Part shown: in pieces, positions 1 to 12,680 of the stretch | How the letters are laid out: the number at the start of each line of letters is the position of its first letter | Numbering within the stretch: position 1 is the first letter of the stretch | Assembly (NCBI GenBank): GCA_038502055.1 | Contig: JAXRKN010000041.1 | Location: forward strand, 4,011,501-4,075,500 | Source of the DNA: Tanytarsus gracilentus | Lineage: Eukaryota > Arthropoda > Insecta > Diptera > Chironomidae | Length of the DNA stretch: 64,000 nt | Direction of reading: 5' to 3' | Position numbers and translations under genes: made by a program | The notes under the pieces: model-generated | What the model saw: the letters and a program-made list of their open reading frames with translations, nothing else | Told to the model about the DNA's origin: nothing | Database searches by the model: none

Positions 1-2
1 AA

Positions 3-987
3 TTCTTAGTTTTGTTCAGTGTACTTGCACTGTGTGCAATTAATGTTAATGGAACTTTCCATAAACTCCTTAAGAAGGGTGGTGGTTCACATTCTGATGC
101 ATCAGCTAGCGCGTCAGGGCACGCTTCAGGTGGTCTTGGAGGCCTTGCCGACATTGGAAAATTATTAGCGTAAGTCTTTAATTTTTTATAAAATTTAGAA
201 CTTTTTACAAGCTTTAATTTTTTTAAGTTCTGATCATTTGAGTTTTTTTAAACATCCTGGATTTTACGATCAAAATTTTTTTTTTCTCTTTCACAGAATT
301 CCACTTGGCATCAAGAAACAACTTTTGCTCTCACACCAAAAGAAAATCAACGCTAAATTCGATCACATCATCGGAACTTTAAGTAAATTCTCATCCAAGT
401 TTGAAGCTAACTCGAATGGTGCAGCACATGCAAATGTTGATGTTCACGGTGATATTGGCAATGACATCGGTTTGACTGCCATTGGTACTGGAAATCATGA
501 TGGAAGTGCCGCTTTTGAGCCCGTCGAATTCAGCAGTGGATCGTCATCAGGATCGGCTTCGGTTTCATCAGGCTCAGAATCATCATTCGGTGGATTAAGT
601 GTCGGCGGAAATGGTGGATTCGATTCCGGATACCAACAAAATGTTCAGACCTATCAACCAGCTGTTCAAAGCTACCAACCAGCTGTTCAAAGCTACCAAC
701 CAGCTGTTCAAAGCTACCAACCAGCTGTTCAAAGTTACCAACCAGCTGTTCAAAGTTACCACCCACAGCCAGCTGCACAAACTCAATATCATCAGACCCC
801 AGTCACTGTTGAGCTCTATCAAGTCCAACAACCCGCACCAATTGCACCATCCCAAAATTATGGACCACCAAACTATCAACCACCAGCTGTCGTTCAACCT
901 CAAATAATTCAAGAAGTTCAACAACCACCAACCATCCAAAGGGACTATCTTCCACCACACACACATCAACCAGGATGCACTCACTAA
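3..987 (+). CDS. Secreted Gly/Ser- and Gln/Pro-rich structural protein, 5' partial (two exons)
   Basis: Exons 3-169 and 297-987 join across a 127-bp GTAAGT..CAG intron that splits an Ala codon (GC|A). Exon 1 enters from the left edge; its first visible residues (FLVLFSVLALCAINVNG) look like the core of a signal peptide, so the start lies just outside. The mature part has a short Ser/Ala/Gly/His stretch, a Lys/Leu-rich segment (LADIGKLLAIPLGIKKQLL), a Gly/Ser-rich middle, five exact copies of YQPAVQS (652-756) and a Gln/Pro/Tyr-rich tail ending QPGCTH. About 285 residues are visible. The composition fits an extracellular cuticle, eggshell or silk-like matrix protein, but I recognise no defined family, so the role is inferred only from secretion and low complexity. 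A possible AATAAA signal lies at 1100-1105. Confidence 0.8.
652..756 (+). repeat. 21-bp in-frame tandem repeat, 5 copies (YQPAVQS)
   Basis: Five head-to-tail 21-bp units encode YQPAVQS. They differ only at silent positions (AGC/AGT, TAT/TAC). The period is a multiple of three, so other frames and the opposite strand also stay open here; those ORFs are by-products. Confidence 0.9.
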
Positions 988-2110
988 GCTTTCATGCTTA
1001 ATTTTTTTAAGCTCAATTAAGAACTTCTGAAGCCATTAATACAAATATACTCCAATGCCATAGAATCAAATGTAAATTTTCTCAGAAAAAGAATTTCAAA
1101 ATAAACTTTTTAAAAACCAATAAAAAAAATGCAAGGGATGAAAACTTTTTTAATATGAATTTTAAAACTAGTAAATTTATTTTTTCAAGCTTTAAATTTT
1201 TAAAAATTTCCATCCCTTGTATTAAACTTTTTCCATGTGCTAACATTTTTTTTAATCTCGATCGCTTTAAACTCGTTCATCTCGAGTGTTTAAATATTCT
1301 AGAACTTTTTTTTATAGAAATTTTCACGTTTGGCTTAAGCCGGTGTTTTGAGAAAAATAACCTTGACAGACAAAATTAAGGAATCGTTTTATTATAAATT
1401 CAAATTTTTTTTGTTCTTTTTATGGTCTAGACTTTGAGTGTTTAAAGCATCTAATGTGCGATATTATTAAAAGCTCGCAATATTGACTCAATGAATTGAA
1501 AAAAAATACTTGACAAATATTGAAGCGCGGACACGACTGCAAACATGTGAAAGACTAAAGTTTTAAAATTGACTTATGAAATAGAAATGTTTAAAAAATC
1601 TTGAATGAAATTTGAGTTAACGGTAAAAAAATTTAACTCAATCTCTCGTTGTTGATTAAATCCACAGATTTATTTTTAATCTAGTGATTGCAAGAGTAAT
1701 GATTAAAAAAATGCTAAGAAGTTCTAAGAATTTGTTTTTTTACAACACTTTTCTGAATTTATAATTCGACCCTTAAATGAAATCAATCCAACACCGCCAA
1801 TAAATAAATTACAATCATCATCAAAACTTTTTTAAACTTCTTTTTTGTGGAGATTCCCAATCAAAGATTCTTTACAAGTTTTTGAAAAATGAAGTCAACC
1901 TTGAAAGATTTTTTACGGGTTTCGGTTTTAGTTTCTAGATAAGTGTGTAAGTTTATTTGGTCTCATGCTTACAGTGATATAAATTTACCAAGTTAGGTGG
2001 ATAATGGAAGAGGAAGAGGATTTAAAAATTAAGGGATGATGCGGGATTATGAATCAATTTGAGTGTCAATATGGACAATTAGAAGATTAAAGTTATGTTA
2101 CTATGCGCAT
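988..2110. other. Gap between two convergent genes
   Basis: AT-rich sequence between the convergent stop codons of the secreted-protein gene and the Tra2-like gene. It contains the likely 3' UTRs, one short inverted-repeat element (1132-1219) and a possible minus-strand poly(A) signal (TTTATT on the plus strand at 1952-1957). I see no coding exon. Confidence 0.6.
1132..1219. mobile_element. MITE-like inverted-repeat element, CAAGGGATG termini
   Basis: The 88-bp segment starts CAAGGGATGAAAA and ends with the complementary TTTCCATCCCTTG, with AT-rich sequence between. It belongs to a set with termini like AAGGGGTGGAAA also seen at 10565, 18716, 25169 and 53880. No protein is encoded and no target duplication is obvious. 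Confidence 0.55.
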
Positions 2111-2733
2111 TTAGCGGCTGCGAGAATGTGTTGATCGACGACGATAACGGCGATAAGATGATGACGAGCTACGGCTGTAGGATAAATCGTCATTACGAAG
2201 TCCCATATAGCGACCGGGTGTTGGCGAATGCGGACGCTTTGTAATTGAGTAATCGACTCGAATACGTTTGTTGTGCAAACGCATGCCATTGCAAGCACGT
2301 CGAGCCTTTGCTGCGTCATTAACGTGTTCAAAGTAGATAAATCCAAAGCCTCGCGAATTATTGGTCTTTACATCATAGACAATCTTGATGTCATAAATTG
2401 CACCTGTAAGTGAACTTGAGTAGTAAGAGCTAGGCAATTTCGATTGTCATTCTTACCATATCGACTAAATTCGACAATTAAATCTTCCGCGAGAGTCTGT
2501 GAACTCAATCCAAATACTCCCAAGACACGAGATTTGCGCGGTGAGTAGCGATCTTCCTTGCAATGGCGATGACGACGACTTCCAGAACGGCTACGAGAGT
2601 CGGACAAGCTTGAACGTGATCTCGAGCGACGTTTCTTTTGCTTCTCATAGCAATCTTTTGATGAACTTCTTGATCGATCAGAATTCTTACGCTTCTTCGA
2701 ACTAACCGGTTCTTTCTCGAATTCCTTAACCAT
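2111..2733 (-). CDS. tra2: Transformer-2-like SR splicing factor (two exons)
   Basis: Coding exons are 2457-2733 and 2111-2403 on the minus strand, separated by a 53-bp intron (GTAAG..TTACAG) that splits a Gly codon. The 189-residue product has an N-terminal Arg/Ser region (about 18-68), one RRM with RNP2-like LGVFGL (71-76) and RNP1 RGFGFIYF (110-117), the Tra2-type linker DYSITKRPHSPTPGRYMG just after the RRM, and a short Arg/Ser tail. Tra2 proteins bind purine-rich exonic enhancers in nuclear pre-mRNA; in insects they act with Transformer in sex-specific splicing of doublesex and fruitless (family knowledge). The start has a good context (AAAAATGG). The protein is shorter than Drosophila Tra2, mainly in the C-terminal RS domain, so it may be a paralogue rather than the main tra2 gene. 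It is convergent with the upstream secreted-protein gene. Confidence 0.88.
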
Positions 2734-5700
2734 TTTTGGTGTTGATTATGTTAAATACGAATTATGCATGCACAAGTGGACGATTTAAATAAATTTTAAA
2801 ATTAAATTGTTTTGAGTTGTTGTGAACTGGACGAAGGGCGAAAAATTTGAACATGAAATCTGGTTGAGGTGGATACTTGAGGATTGCGAAATTTTGATGT
2901 GGAATTGAAGAAATTTTAAGAATTTGAAGGATTCTAATGATTTCTTATGGTAAGTAAATGTTTAAAAGCAATTTAAAATGAATTTGAGATTGAAAAATGG
3001 CCTTTTTAAATTTATTAGGTTTCACTGTACTTAACGAAACAATTTCAAATTCGATATTGCCGTTAAAGTATTCTCACATGTATTTTTAATTCACTTTTTA
3101 CACTTTCACCCTTCTCATCGTGCGAGTTCATGTTCACTCCATTTCCAGCCTAACCAGTCGAAAGGTTAATTTAAGTAAGAAAACCTTTATCACTTTTCAT
3201 GTGACATTTTGGGTGCATGCATGTGTGATTTTCTTAAAGAATTCTTGTTTTCAATTTTGCCCATTTTAAAAGAAACTTGTTTGAGTTCATTCATATTACA
3301 TTCATTTACGTTTAGGAAATTTTGGCATTTTTATTATCATATGAAATTTTTTGTATCCGAATTGGAAATTTAAAAGAAAAATCCTAATAAATGAAAAATT
3401 TATTGAAACCATAAAATTTGGAATTTCTCTGAAAAAAAAATTGTCCAGTCGAACCCTTAATAAATCAAGATCTAAACTATGATGTTCGTGTTAGCCATTT
3501 AACATTCCCTCGAAATACGAAGAAAATTCCTTTTGCCATTAGTCGAGCATTGATATGCAAATAAGGGTTACTTTCCATTTGCCATTCTCAATCTTCTTTT
3601 AAAAGTCGTCCAAGGGTCGAGTTAAATTTTATGTCTTTCTGTGGGGTTAAAGGAATTTTTCATGTGTGTTCATGTTCATGCATTCTTAAATCTAGTTTAT
3701 AGATTAAATAAACACATCTACAACGTGATGAAATACCTTCAATTTACTTCCTCAATTTAAATAGCAAAAAATCAATTGATCGCAAAAATGCGATAATGCG
3801 ACAATGATGTAAATTTAAAATTAATTGTCATTGAATGAGATATTTGAGAGGCGCGTACTCATTGAAGGAAAAATATTATTTCAATATTTGAAATTTTTGA
3901 AATTTTTAAAATGAGTTTTGCACGTGTTCAGTGACAATTTTTAACCAGGATAATTTGCTAAAAATCTTCTCGACTTGCCATGCTCGAACGCATGAAATTT
4001 CTTAACTTAGATATCAAAGAATGAACCTGAAACACATAAAAAATTAATTAAATAAAACTGTCAACTATAAATTCAAGTTTTATAAATGAATCCATCAACT
4101 TCAAAATTCACAAAAGCGAATCGTTGACAATTTTTATTATACTACTTAAAGTGATTTCAATAGAACGAACCTTTTCTCGAAAACGGAACTAACTTCTTCT
4201 CATCGTTGAGCACTGAGAGAAATATAAATCGCTAAGCAAATGAAGCGCGATATTTCTGTGTTGTGCCGCACAGCGTCATATTTACTTTCCTCATCTTCAT
4301 ACCTTCGTACTCTTCTTTTTTTCATGAATGAAATCGTTGAAAAAAGATGTTATTGTGACGGTGACCTTAAAAGTGTGAATAGAGAGAGAAAAATGTGCGT
4401 TACCCAACCCTTTTTCAATGCCTCGTCGCGCTTACTGCTGAGCAGATTTTCGGTAAACAGTCAATAGATGTAATTATTTATCAATATGTGCACATCTGTC
4501 TGCATCTGAATTTGAACTTCACGCTGCATTAATAACCGAGGATGCTCTTGAATAATCGAGCTCATGCATATGCATATTTTCAATGTGCATGTTAATACCC
4601 CCGGAGGGACTTATTTCATTAATACTTTCACCTTTTCTCCGCACACACTGCATGCAGACTCGATTTTATGTTACGCAAACAATCGAAAGGATTAAAATAA
4701 TATTGATCGGAAATTTTTTCTACCCTGAGTAAGGAATTATGGTAATGAAATGGAAACTTCAATGTTTCACATGTTCAATGACATTATGTGAACGTTAAAG
4801 AATTTTAAAATACCCCAAAAACATTTCAAAAATTTACAGAATTTAATTTTTTTGGAATGTTAGTTTTTAAAAATTTTAATTTTAAATCTAAAACCGTTAA
4901 ATTTTTTAATACACAAAAAACCGTTAAACTAATATTAAATATGCTCACTGGGAATTATGCGAATTAATAAAATTAACCCCTTTTTCTTTTTTCTATGACA
5001 CAGAATCTATTCAAGCCATTCAAACGCAACATGCATAAAAGGGAAAATATTAAAATTACTTTTTCAAACACGGAAGTTCCAACTAAATGGCTTATGATCT
5101 CATCTCTCTCACACACTCTTGAAATTTCATTAATTCGAAACACGTCGAAGAACAGATTTTCGACATAGAGATAAGGCTAGTTTTGAGCACGGTAGTCTTA
5201 CACGTTTTATTATTTATTTGGAAGAAGGTAAAAGATTTTCAATTAATTTTTGGGAAATTTAATTTATGACCAATGTGGAGGGAAATTTTTGATCGGATAT
5301 GTGAAAAGGTTATTTTGAGAGTTTAAATTGAAAAATATAGAAATTATTTTAAAGATTTTTATGAACTTAAATTCACCTCGAATATTTTCCATCTTCACCT
5401 CCATGTTAACTTATTCTTCGACAATTCCTCTTGTGGCCTTTTCCAAAACTCTACCTCGCAGATTAAAAAAGTGATATATTGATATTTTCTGTCCCAACTC
5501 ACAAAAATTTTCCACCCACTCAATATAAATTTTTGTCCATTTTGTACATTTTCATGGCACGAGAGATGTAGAAAGGATGATAAGGCACATTCGACTCGTG
5601 TATGTTCATATTTTTCCAATATTTTACCAATTTTTCATCTTGCCCTAAATAAAAAGGGAGAGGAGAGAAAAATTCCATTAGCCCAATAGTCAATCCCTTA

Positions 5701-8700
5701 TCAAAACAACAATAAATGGCAAAAGTTTCCGAAACAGAAGCAGCTCATTTTCTCGTTGAAAAGGGATGCGAGCATGTGTGTATGTGAAAAACCCCATTTT
5801 CTCTCCTGACCAATCAGATAAAACGGTCAACATTATTGATTTCGGTCCTTTCCTTCGAAAAACCGAACCTTTTTTGCCTTTTCTTTAACTCCTATCCCGG
5901 CACATGTTGTTGTGCTTTATTCTTTATTCTCGCATCCTTTTCATTTTAATCTCGCATGAATATAAGGACGAAAAAAGTTTTTACTCATACCTAGACGATG
6001 GAGGATGTGAGGTTGAGGAAAAATCATTTTTCCGAGCTCCCGGCTGGTAAAATTTTAAATTTAAAATGTACGTTAAAATATTTTTAAAAAATAATGAAAA
6101 CTTTTTGAAATAAATTAAATTTTTCTCACTGGGTTTGTAACCGAAAGTATCTCTAGCCTTTGGTTATCCCAATAAATTGGTGAATTTTTCATACATATAC
6201 GAAATGGAAGGATCCGGCTCAACTTTGGGTTTTCGTGTAATTTAATAAACTCAACTTTACTATCTATCCTCATCTATAATGTCGGACGATGTGTATGAGG
6301 ATGAGTGGTATAAAAGAGAGACGACCCAGGAAAACCAGAAATATTATTCAAGGATATTCCATTTAGCATGAATAATAAATGTTTGTTGGCTTTTGAGCAT
6401 ATATGTGTGTATATTTTGTGTGCCGCATGGATATTAGAAAAGTTTATCCAAGCCCGCTAGCCCCATATGCTCGCCTCGCCTCGCATGAGTATGAAAGTAT
6501 AAAAAAGTTGGACGTAAAAACTTGAAATCGATTTTTGAGGGATATGCAAAAAGTTTTATAAGAACTTTTGTTGATATTTGAAAAGTAAATTGAAATCCGA
6601 CGTTAAAAAATCTTAATCCTATAAATTGCTGTTTTACTGATGAAATTAAAACTAATTTTTCTCGCACCACCCACACGTCATTTGATGAGTTAAGATGGAT
6701 ATACTGTGGCACACACATCAAGAAGGAAGATGAATTTAATTTTGAATGAAATTTATGTAAATTTTTTTACCGACTGTGAGGGAGATAACTCAAAAGGGTC
6801 TTCAAGGAAATTCCTTCACACAAACACACGTCAGAATATATTTGCATGGGAAAAGGATGGATATTAAAATTGGCTATTTTTGTGAGCATATTTTTCCCTA
6901 TCCGACCAAAAAAGTAACCTTTCCTCTTGCCATTTTTAATGTTTGCGCATAGTGAAAATCCATTTTTCCTGTGAAAGGGGATAATGTTATGTGTGCGAAT
7001 GTGGTGCTGACAAAAAAGGTTTTCCATCTCCATGATGATGAAATTCAAATAAAATCCCTTCGACCACAATTTTGTTACCGAAAATTTTCTCTCTTTTTGT
7101 GAAAAACTTGTTTAAATAAATGGCTGTGAGTCTTTTTAGGAAAATTTGTGTGTGTTTTCATTGGGGATTTGGATGTTATTTAAGTGTCCATTTAGGTGGT
7201 TTATAGATTTAAATTTTTCTTCCTTACTCAGCAAATTTCTATTTGTCAGCCATTGTCCAAAAAAATGTTCCTCAAATATTTTTTTATTATCGAGATTTCG
7301 CACATCGCTGCATAACCACGATAAAACACATACGCGTGTATAAAAAATTTACCCTCTAGGATTTTGCGAAATTTTTCTTTAGTATGTGCCATATGAGAGC
7401 ACTTGATAACCGGAGCGACCGAACCCTTTTACGTGTATTCGATTGCTATCCATCCATTTCGAGAGAGTTGAGTGGCAATAAAGGAGAAAAAATAAATAAT
7501 AAAAAACAATAAAACACAGACATTTTTGTGAGCGAAGAAAAATTTCCATAATTGCGATCTTGATTCGAGTCACAAAATGGGAAATTTTACTCTTTTTTTC
7601 TTGGACCCAGTGAGGAAAATTAATGAAATTAATAGCAACTTAAAGTTAAAAAATCTAGGAACTTTTAAAAATTTAAAAATGCATAAAAATGAATTTTAAG
7701 TTGAATTTTAAAAATCCAGGAAATTTAATTGAAATTTTATTTCCCAGCTCGAAAAATTATTTAAAATTTTGGAAACATTTCCTGGATTTTATAATATCCT
7801 CAATGCTGGGCATCTCACACTGCTCGAGAGTGGCACAATTTATGTCCAATATATTGTTATGTATATTCAGCACATTTTTCATGAGACTATAATTTAGTCT
7901 GCAATCCCATTTTGCTTCCTTCCTCTCCTCCCTCTTGTCCTCTCACTCGCTATATGCTTTATAGCGAAATTATATATTGATTGTGGGAAAAGTGCCATAA
8001 AAAATTCAAAATTGGGCACCATTATACATTATGCTCTCCATTAGCCAGCCAGAAGCAGCCAATGCTGACACTAATGTGACTAATTTTATTATACAAATGT
8101 ATTTTTTTTAAGAGAAACAGAGAGTGCTGCGCCAATATAATGGCGGGCACCATGACATGTGCAATAAATGTGAATATGTATAATGTAATAAATATCCCCA
8201 TCATTTCTGTCATTTTCGTTTTGTTTCTTCATTTTTTATGGTTTATAGCCGAGCATTACGTGCACATTCGGTTGAGTTGCGTGGATAATGCAATGTGCCT
8301 ATAAGATTTTTGTGAGAGTCCTGTAAAAAATCGAAAAATAACTGCGTCAGATTTAGTGCGAAGAGAAAGGGCAATTTTAAAAAATTTGCAGGGGTTAGAA
8401 ATGTGTCATCAGTCTGTGAACGTTCTTCTCGTGAAAATAACTTGATTTTTGGCATCCCTGAATTATCGGTAAATGTCATCGTTACACTAAAATACAAACT
8501 CACACTTTGAGATAAGAAAATATTTTTCACACGTGCGATGAGATATCAAGAAATCCATAATAAAAATTTGACGATGGCTTTTGATACTCGAAAAAGATGC
8601 TTTCATCATTCGAGCGGCGGTTGTAAAAGAGAAAAGATGGCACGGAGATGTCATCAAATCACAGAAATTTTGTCACTTTTGAGGGTATCTCTCGTAACTT

Positions 8701-9161
8701 TAGAGCTCTTTCGGACTCACGTCACGTTTTGATATCGTTGATGCATGCAAAAAAATATTCTTTATCTCTTTCGAGATTTTTGATCCGAATGCCCAATGAA
8801 TGTCATCGAAGACTCTTGAGAAATTCTGCCATGAGCACTCTCCGTCAACTGATGTGGAAACTTTTGATGACAGCAATTCAATAATTTACGCTCAAACTAT
8901 TTTCACATGATTTTTTCTTCATCAGGAATTTAATATAAAATCAAGTTGGATCCATGTGAGGGTGTGTGTTTGTGTCATATTGCAGGTTGCCATGGAAGAC
9001 CACTCGAAGAGAAGAGCAAAAATTTTCTTTTTCCAATTTCATGAATATTCATGTTAGAGGCTGAAGGGTTTGACACGAGGGAGTTAAATTTTCATGTCTT
9101 AATGAAATTAAATCTTAAGATTAAAAATTATAATCTATAGATTTGATGTTTAATCTTATAA

Positions 9162-9220
9162 TTAATCTCAAGATTTAAATTAATTTCACATTAATCTCAA
9201 GATTTAAAATTAATTTTATA
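9162..9220. repeat. Short AT-rich tandem repeat, about 29-30 bp period
   Basis: The block TTAATCTCAAGATTTAAA followed by TTAATTT recurs at 9162 and 9191, and a third copy breaks down after TTAATCT near 9221. Related inverted words (AATCTTAAGATT) lie just upstream at about 9110. Confidence 0.6.
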
Positions 9221-10564
9221 TTAATCTAGCCTTACTTTCACCTCCCTAGACGTGTTCTTCGACTCCAACGAAGAGACGATGTCGTTACTTGTTTTTATTA
9301 GATATCCTTTCGGAAAGCCATCTCCATAACTTTGCCTTAGCTACCTTACATATGTCCTCTCATCTGCTTTCTCTGTGTGCTCAACTCACCGTCAAGAATC
9401 TGATATTTATGCCATTATTGAATTTTTTCCTATTCAATTCCTTTCACCCCCACAACGGTTGAAAAAGAGAGAGAATAATTCCAGAGAGGACGATGAAGCA
9501 AGGAAGATTGGATATTTTTTATACATGGAGAATTTATATTATAAAACATATTTTACAGAGTAAACGATATGACATAAAAATGGAATTTTCATGGTCCATC
9601 GATGCGATGAGCTCGAAGTCAGAGGAAATCAGTATTCGATTTCAGATCCAATTTAGCGATTTTACTTTTGAGGGAAATTGTCTGGTGGAAATCTAATAAA
9701 TAGTACAAAATAATATGACAAACAATTGGGAGGATGAATGTTTATGAGAAATTTGGCAAGATCTAAACTTTATAAATTTTTTAAATTAAAAGAACGTCTT
9801 TCTATCATGCCACCCTTTATTTGCATAAAAATCAAATTTCAATGCGACCGCAGCAAAGAAGCAAGAAAATACATAAATATGCGATGTACACATGTGAGTT
9901 GTAAGTTTTTTCTCTCTCTTTAGAATTCTTTATGAATGCGATTTTCTTTTCATGTTACTGACTTCTGGGATTTCAAAGTACGATGATGAGTTTTGAAAGA
10001 AGTTCAATGTGACACAATCTCCGCTCGTTCGGCAAGCTAAAAATCCCTCTCTTGCTTTATGTGATGTAGTGAAATCCATATGTGGATATACCTGACTGTT
10101 GATATTCAATGTGTATTCGATACTCATCCACCCACCCATATTTGCAATTTCATCTCATGAAAGCCAATAATACAATCAGAATGGCCCCGGCATCCGTTTT
10201 TTCAACTGAGCATAAACCTTCTCTTTGAGTGCTGAGTCCGCAATGTATATATTCGTATACACTCTCGAGATTCATTTCTCAAAAGTGGCTTTATCCAATG
10301 AACCTTAACATATCCAATGGATTTTTGCTTTCTTTCTCCCTCTCGGCTCTTTGTGATTAATTGTATTGATTGACATGAAAAATCAGCCCTACCTGACATT
10401 TCTTTCTTCTTACCTCCAAACGGCCAATTTCCACGCCACAATAGAGCATATTGGATTTCAAATTCATGAGACAGTGCCGCGAGGCAAATTTAAATAAATC
10501 TCGAGAGGAGAGAAAAATTTTATTTGAAAATCGTTCAATGGCGACAGTTTGAGGTGAAATTTGA

Positions 10565-10632
10565 CAAGGGATGGAAATTATTCAGAAAAATTCTTAAAAT
10601 TTTTGAATAAAATTTAAATTTTCCACCCCTTG
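10565..10632. mobile_element. MITE-like inverted-repeat element, CAAGGGRTGGAAA termini
   Basis: This 68-bp segment starts CAAGGGATGGAAA and ends TTTCCACCCCTTG, a 13-bp terminal inverted repeat with one mismatch. Internal sequence (TTATTCAGAAAA / TTTTTGAATAAA) extends the palindrome. It is the shortest clear member of its family in the window and is noncoding. Confidence 0.65.
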
Positions 10633-11914
10633 ATCTGGAGAAAAAAACGTAAAAAAAATTCATATCATCATTTTATTCGAACCTAATCCAATGCACATAA
10701 ATATTTTGCGTCATCCACTCAAAATGACAATTTCTTTCTCTTCCAACATGGGAGTGAGTCGTCCATTCTTTGTTATTTTTTTTGTACATTTGCACAATGT
10801 GGGTTGATATATAAAATAAAATCATGCTCTTTAAAATCGTATCGAAAGCGTATAACATGAGGGACGGAATAGCCCTTCAATGTATATATTTTTTTAATAT
10901 CGATTAGCAATGAAATGGAAAAAAGCAATTTCTATGTGTGGGTCGAACTTCATTGTAAAAAATTATAATTTCAAAATTTTCTGTCGAAAATTCCCTATAT
11001 AATAATGATACTGCCAGTTATCTCAATAGAGCATATAAAAAAAATTCACTCTCAAAGAGATCAATTTTATAATATATTGAAAATTATTGCCGTTGTCGTT
11101 GAGCCGTCTTTTGAAATGGAAAAAATTGACGTCGTCCGATGATGGAAAAGGATTTCTCGGGGATTTATCAAATGATGGGTAAATGTGTATATAAAGGAAA
11201 GTCTCGATGGTAATGGTGGACATATAATATAATATGCGAGAAATGGGAAGTGGGATAAAGGCAGATTAGGGAGTGAAAAATTGGAGATTCTTTATTGCAG
11301 AAAAAACTGTAAAATCGTTGATTTTATGTCGTTTCTAATTTATTTCTCTGCATATACCTGCATGTGCCATTAGCATAATTTTTTTAACCCTCTTTGTGGC
11401 TCTCATGAGGAACATCAAATTGCGTCATATGACTCTAAATCCTCAGGTAGAAAATCTTTTTTTATTTTCTATTTTAATGCAAAATTGAATTAACAAAAAA
11501 AAGGGTTGTGATGAGGAAAATTTAATATTTATGCCTTTTTAGCATATTGCATTGCGGAATATCCATTTGCATTTGCAGCTGTCGAGGATTGAAATTTTTA
11601 AAGGTTTTCAAGTTCATAGGCGGCGATTTGAAATATTAAAATAAATGTGAATAATAAAGGATGAACACGTGTGACACATATAATTTAATTTCACATCCAA
11701 CGTATTTTTATATTTTAAATTTTAACGAAACTTCGTTAAGCACAAAATTGCGCCATTTTTTCAACGACACGAAACAGGTTCAGATCTAGCTGCGTAAATT
11801 TAACTTTTAAAGTGCGTAAATTAACCCAAAGTCACTCAAATTCGATCACAAAACACTAATTAACATTCATTCTACAGATAACAACTAAGGATATCAAGAA
11901 TTTTAATCGTTAAA

Positions 11915-12680
11915 ATGGTAAAAAAGAATAAAGCCACCGGTTCAGTTGCATCTTCAAAGCAAGGTTCTGTAACTCCAACAATGTCATCGGTTGCTTCACT
12001 TGCACCGCCAGTCGAGAGCATGGCATCAGTGGATGTAAATATGATGCAGATGAATGAAGCAATTCCTACGCAATCGCCAATTTCTGGTGAGGCAGATGTC
12101 AGTTTTTCTTCGCGACACACGCCGACAGCTCAAAATCCTGGACAAGTCGGAAAGTCTTACAAAGGATACAGTGGCCGTCAAATGCACCAACGTGCTGGAT
12201 TGATATTTCCTTGTCTCAAGATTAAGAAGGCAATGAAAAAGGCAAATTTGGCTAACCGAGTTGTTCCGGGTAAGAAAAATCATAACCTAACCTCAACTGG
12301 ATCTTACTGGATGTTTTTCTTACAGGTGCTGCCATCTATTGCTCAGCCGTCCTGGAGTATCTGGTTGCTGAACTCTTGGAAATTTCTGGTGATGCGGCAA
12401 AGGACAACAGAGCTAAACGCATTAAGCCGAGACACATCATGCTCGCTGTGGGAAATGATGAAGAACTGAAGAAATTGCTACAAAACGTCACAATCGCAGA
12501 GGGTGGAGTTTTGCCAAATATTAATGCGGTTTTACTTCCAAAGCGAACATCGAACATTGGACAGTGAGTAACTTTTGGACATTTTAAAATTGGAATACAT
12601 TCGAATATAACAATTATATACTTCTCTTCAGCGATAAACCGAATGCTAAGAAAGGAGCTAAGTTGGAGCAAGCCCAATGA
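11915..12680 (+). CDS. Histone H2A variant with long N-terminal extension (three exons)
   Basis: Exons 11915-12269, 12326-12563 and 12632-12680 join across 56-bp and 68-bp introns with GT..AG ends and consistent phases, giving 213 residues. Residues 1 to about 85 are a Ser/Ala/Met-rich tail with no histone similarity. From about 92 an H2A fold follows: QRAGLIFP, the alpha-2 region SAVLEYLVAELLEI, IKPRHIMLAVGNDEEL and TIAEGGVLPNINAVLLPKRT. The acidic-patch residues (E, E, E in EYLVAELLE and D-E-E in NDEEL) are kept, so nucleosome surface contacts should be possible. The usual PVGRI loop is changed to PCLKI and the L1 loop reads KKANLANRVVPG. The C-terminal tail is short and Lys-rich (KPNAKKGAKLEQAQ). 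H2A variants usually extend at the C-terminus, so this form is unusual. The start has context TTAAAATGG. It could be germline- or stage-restricted, but nothing in the sequence shows that. Confidence 0.88.

Larger units (their letters stand above)
2734..11914. other. Long intergenic region, no supported gene
   Basis: About 9.2 kb between the divergently oriented Tra2-like and H2A-variant genes. Open frames here are all under about 100 codons and show no domain or splice-joined continuity. Visible items are a 29-30 bp tandem repeat (9162-9220), an inverted-repeat element (10565-10632) and several AT-rich blocks ending in CACTGGG (4947, 6128; reverse CCCAGTG at 7606), which resemble degenerate copies of the element at 56847. 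The promoters of both flanking genes must lie at the two ends. Confidence 0.5.

Noticed and set aside
530..984. Minus-strand ORFs of 82 and 129 codons and a plus-strand ORF of 102 codons
   Set aside because: They overlap the well-supported secreted-protein exon and stay open because of the 21-bp repeat.
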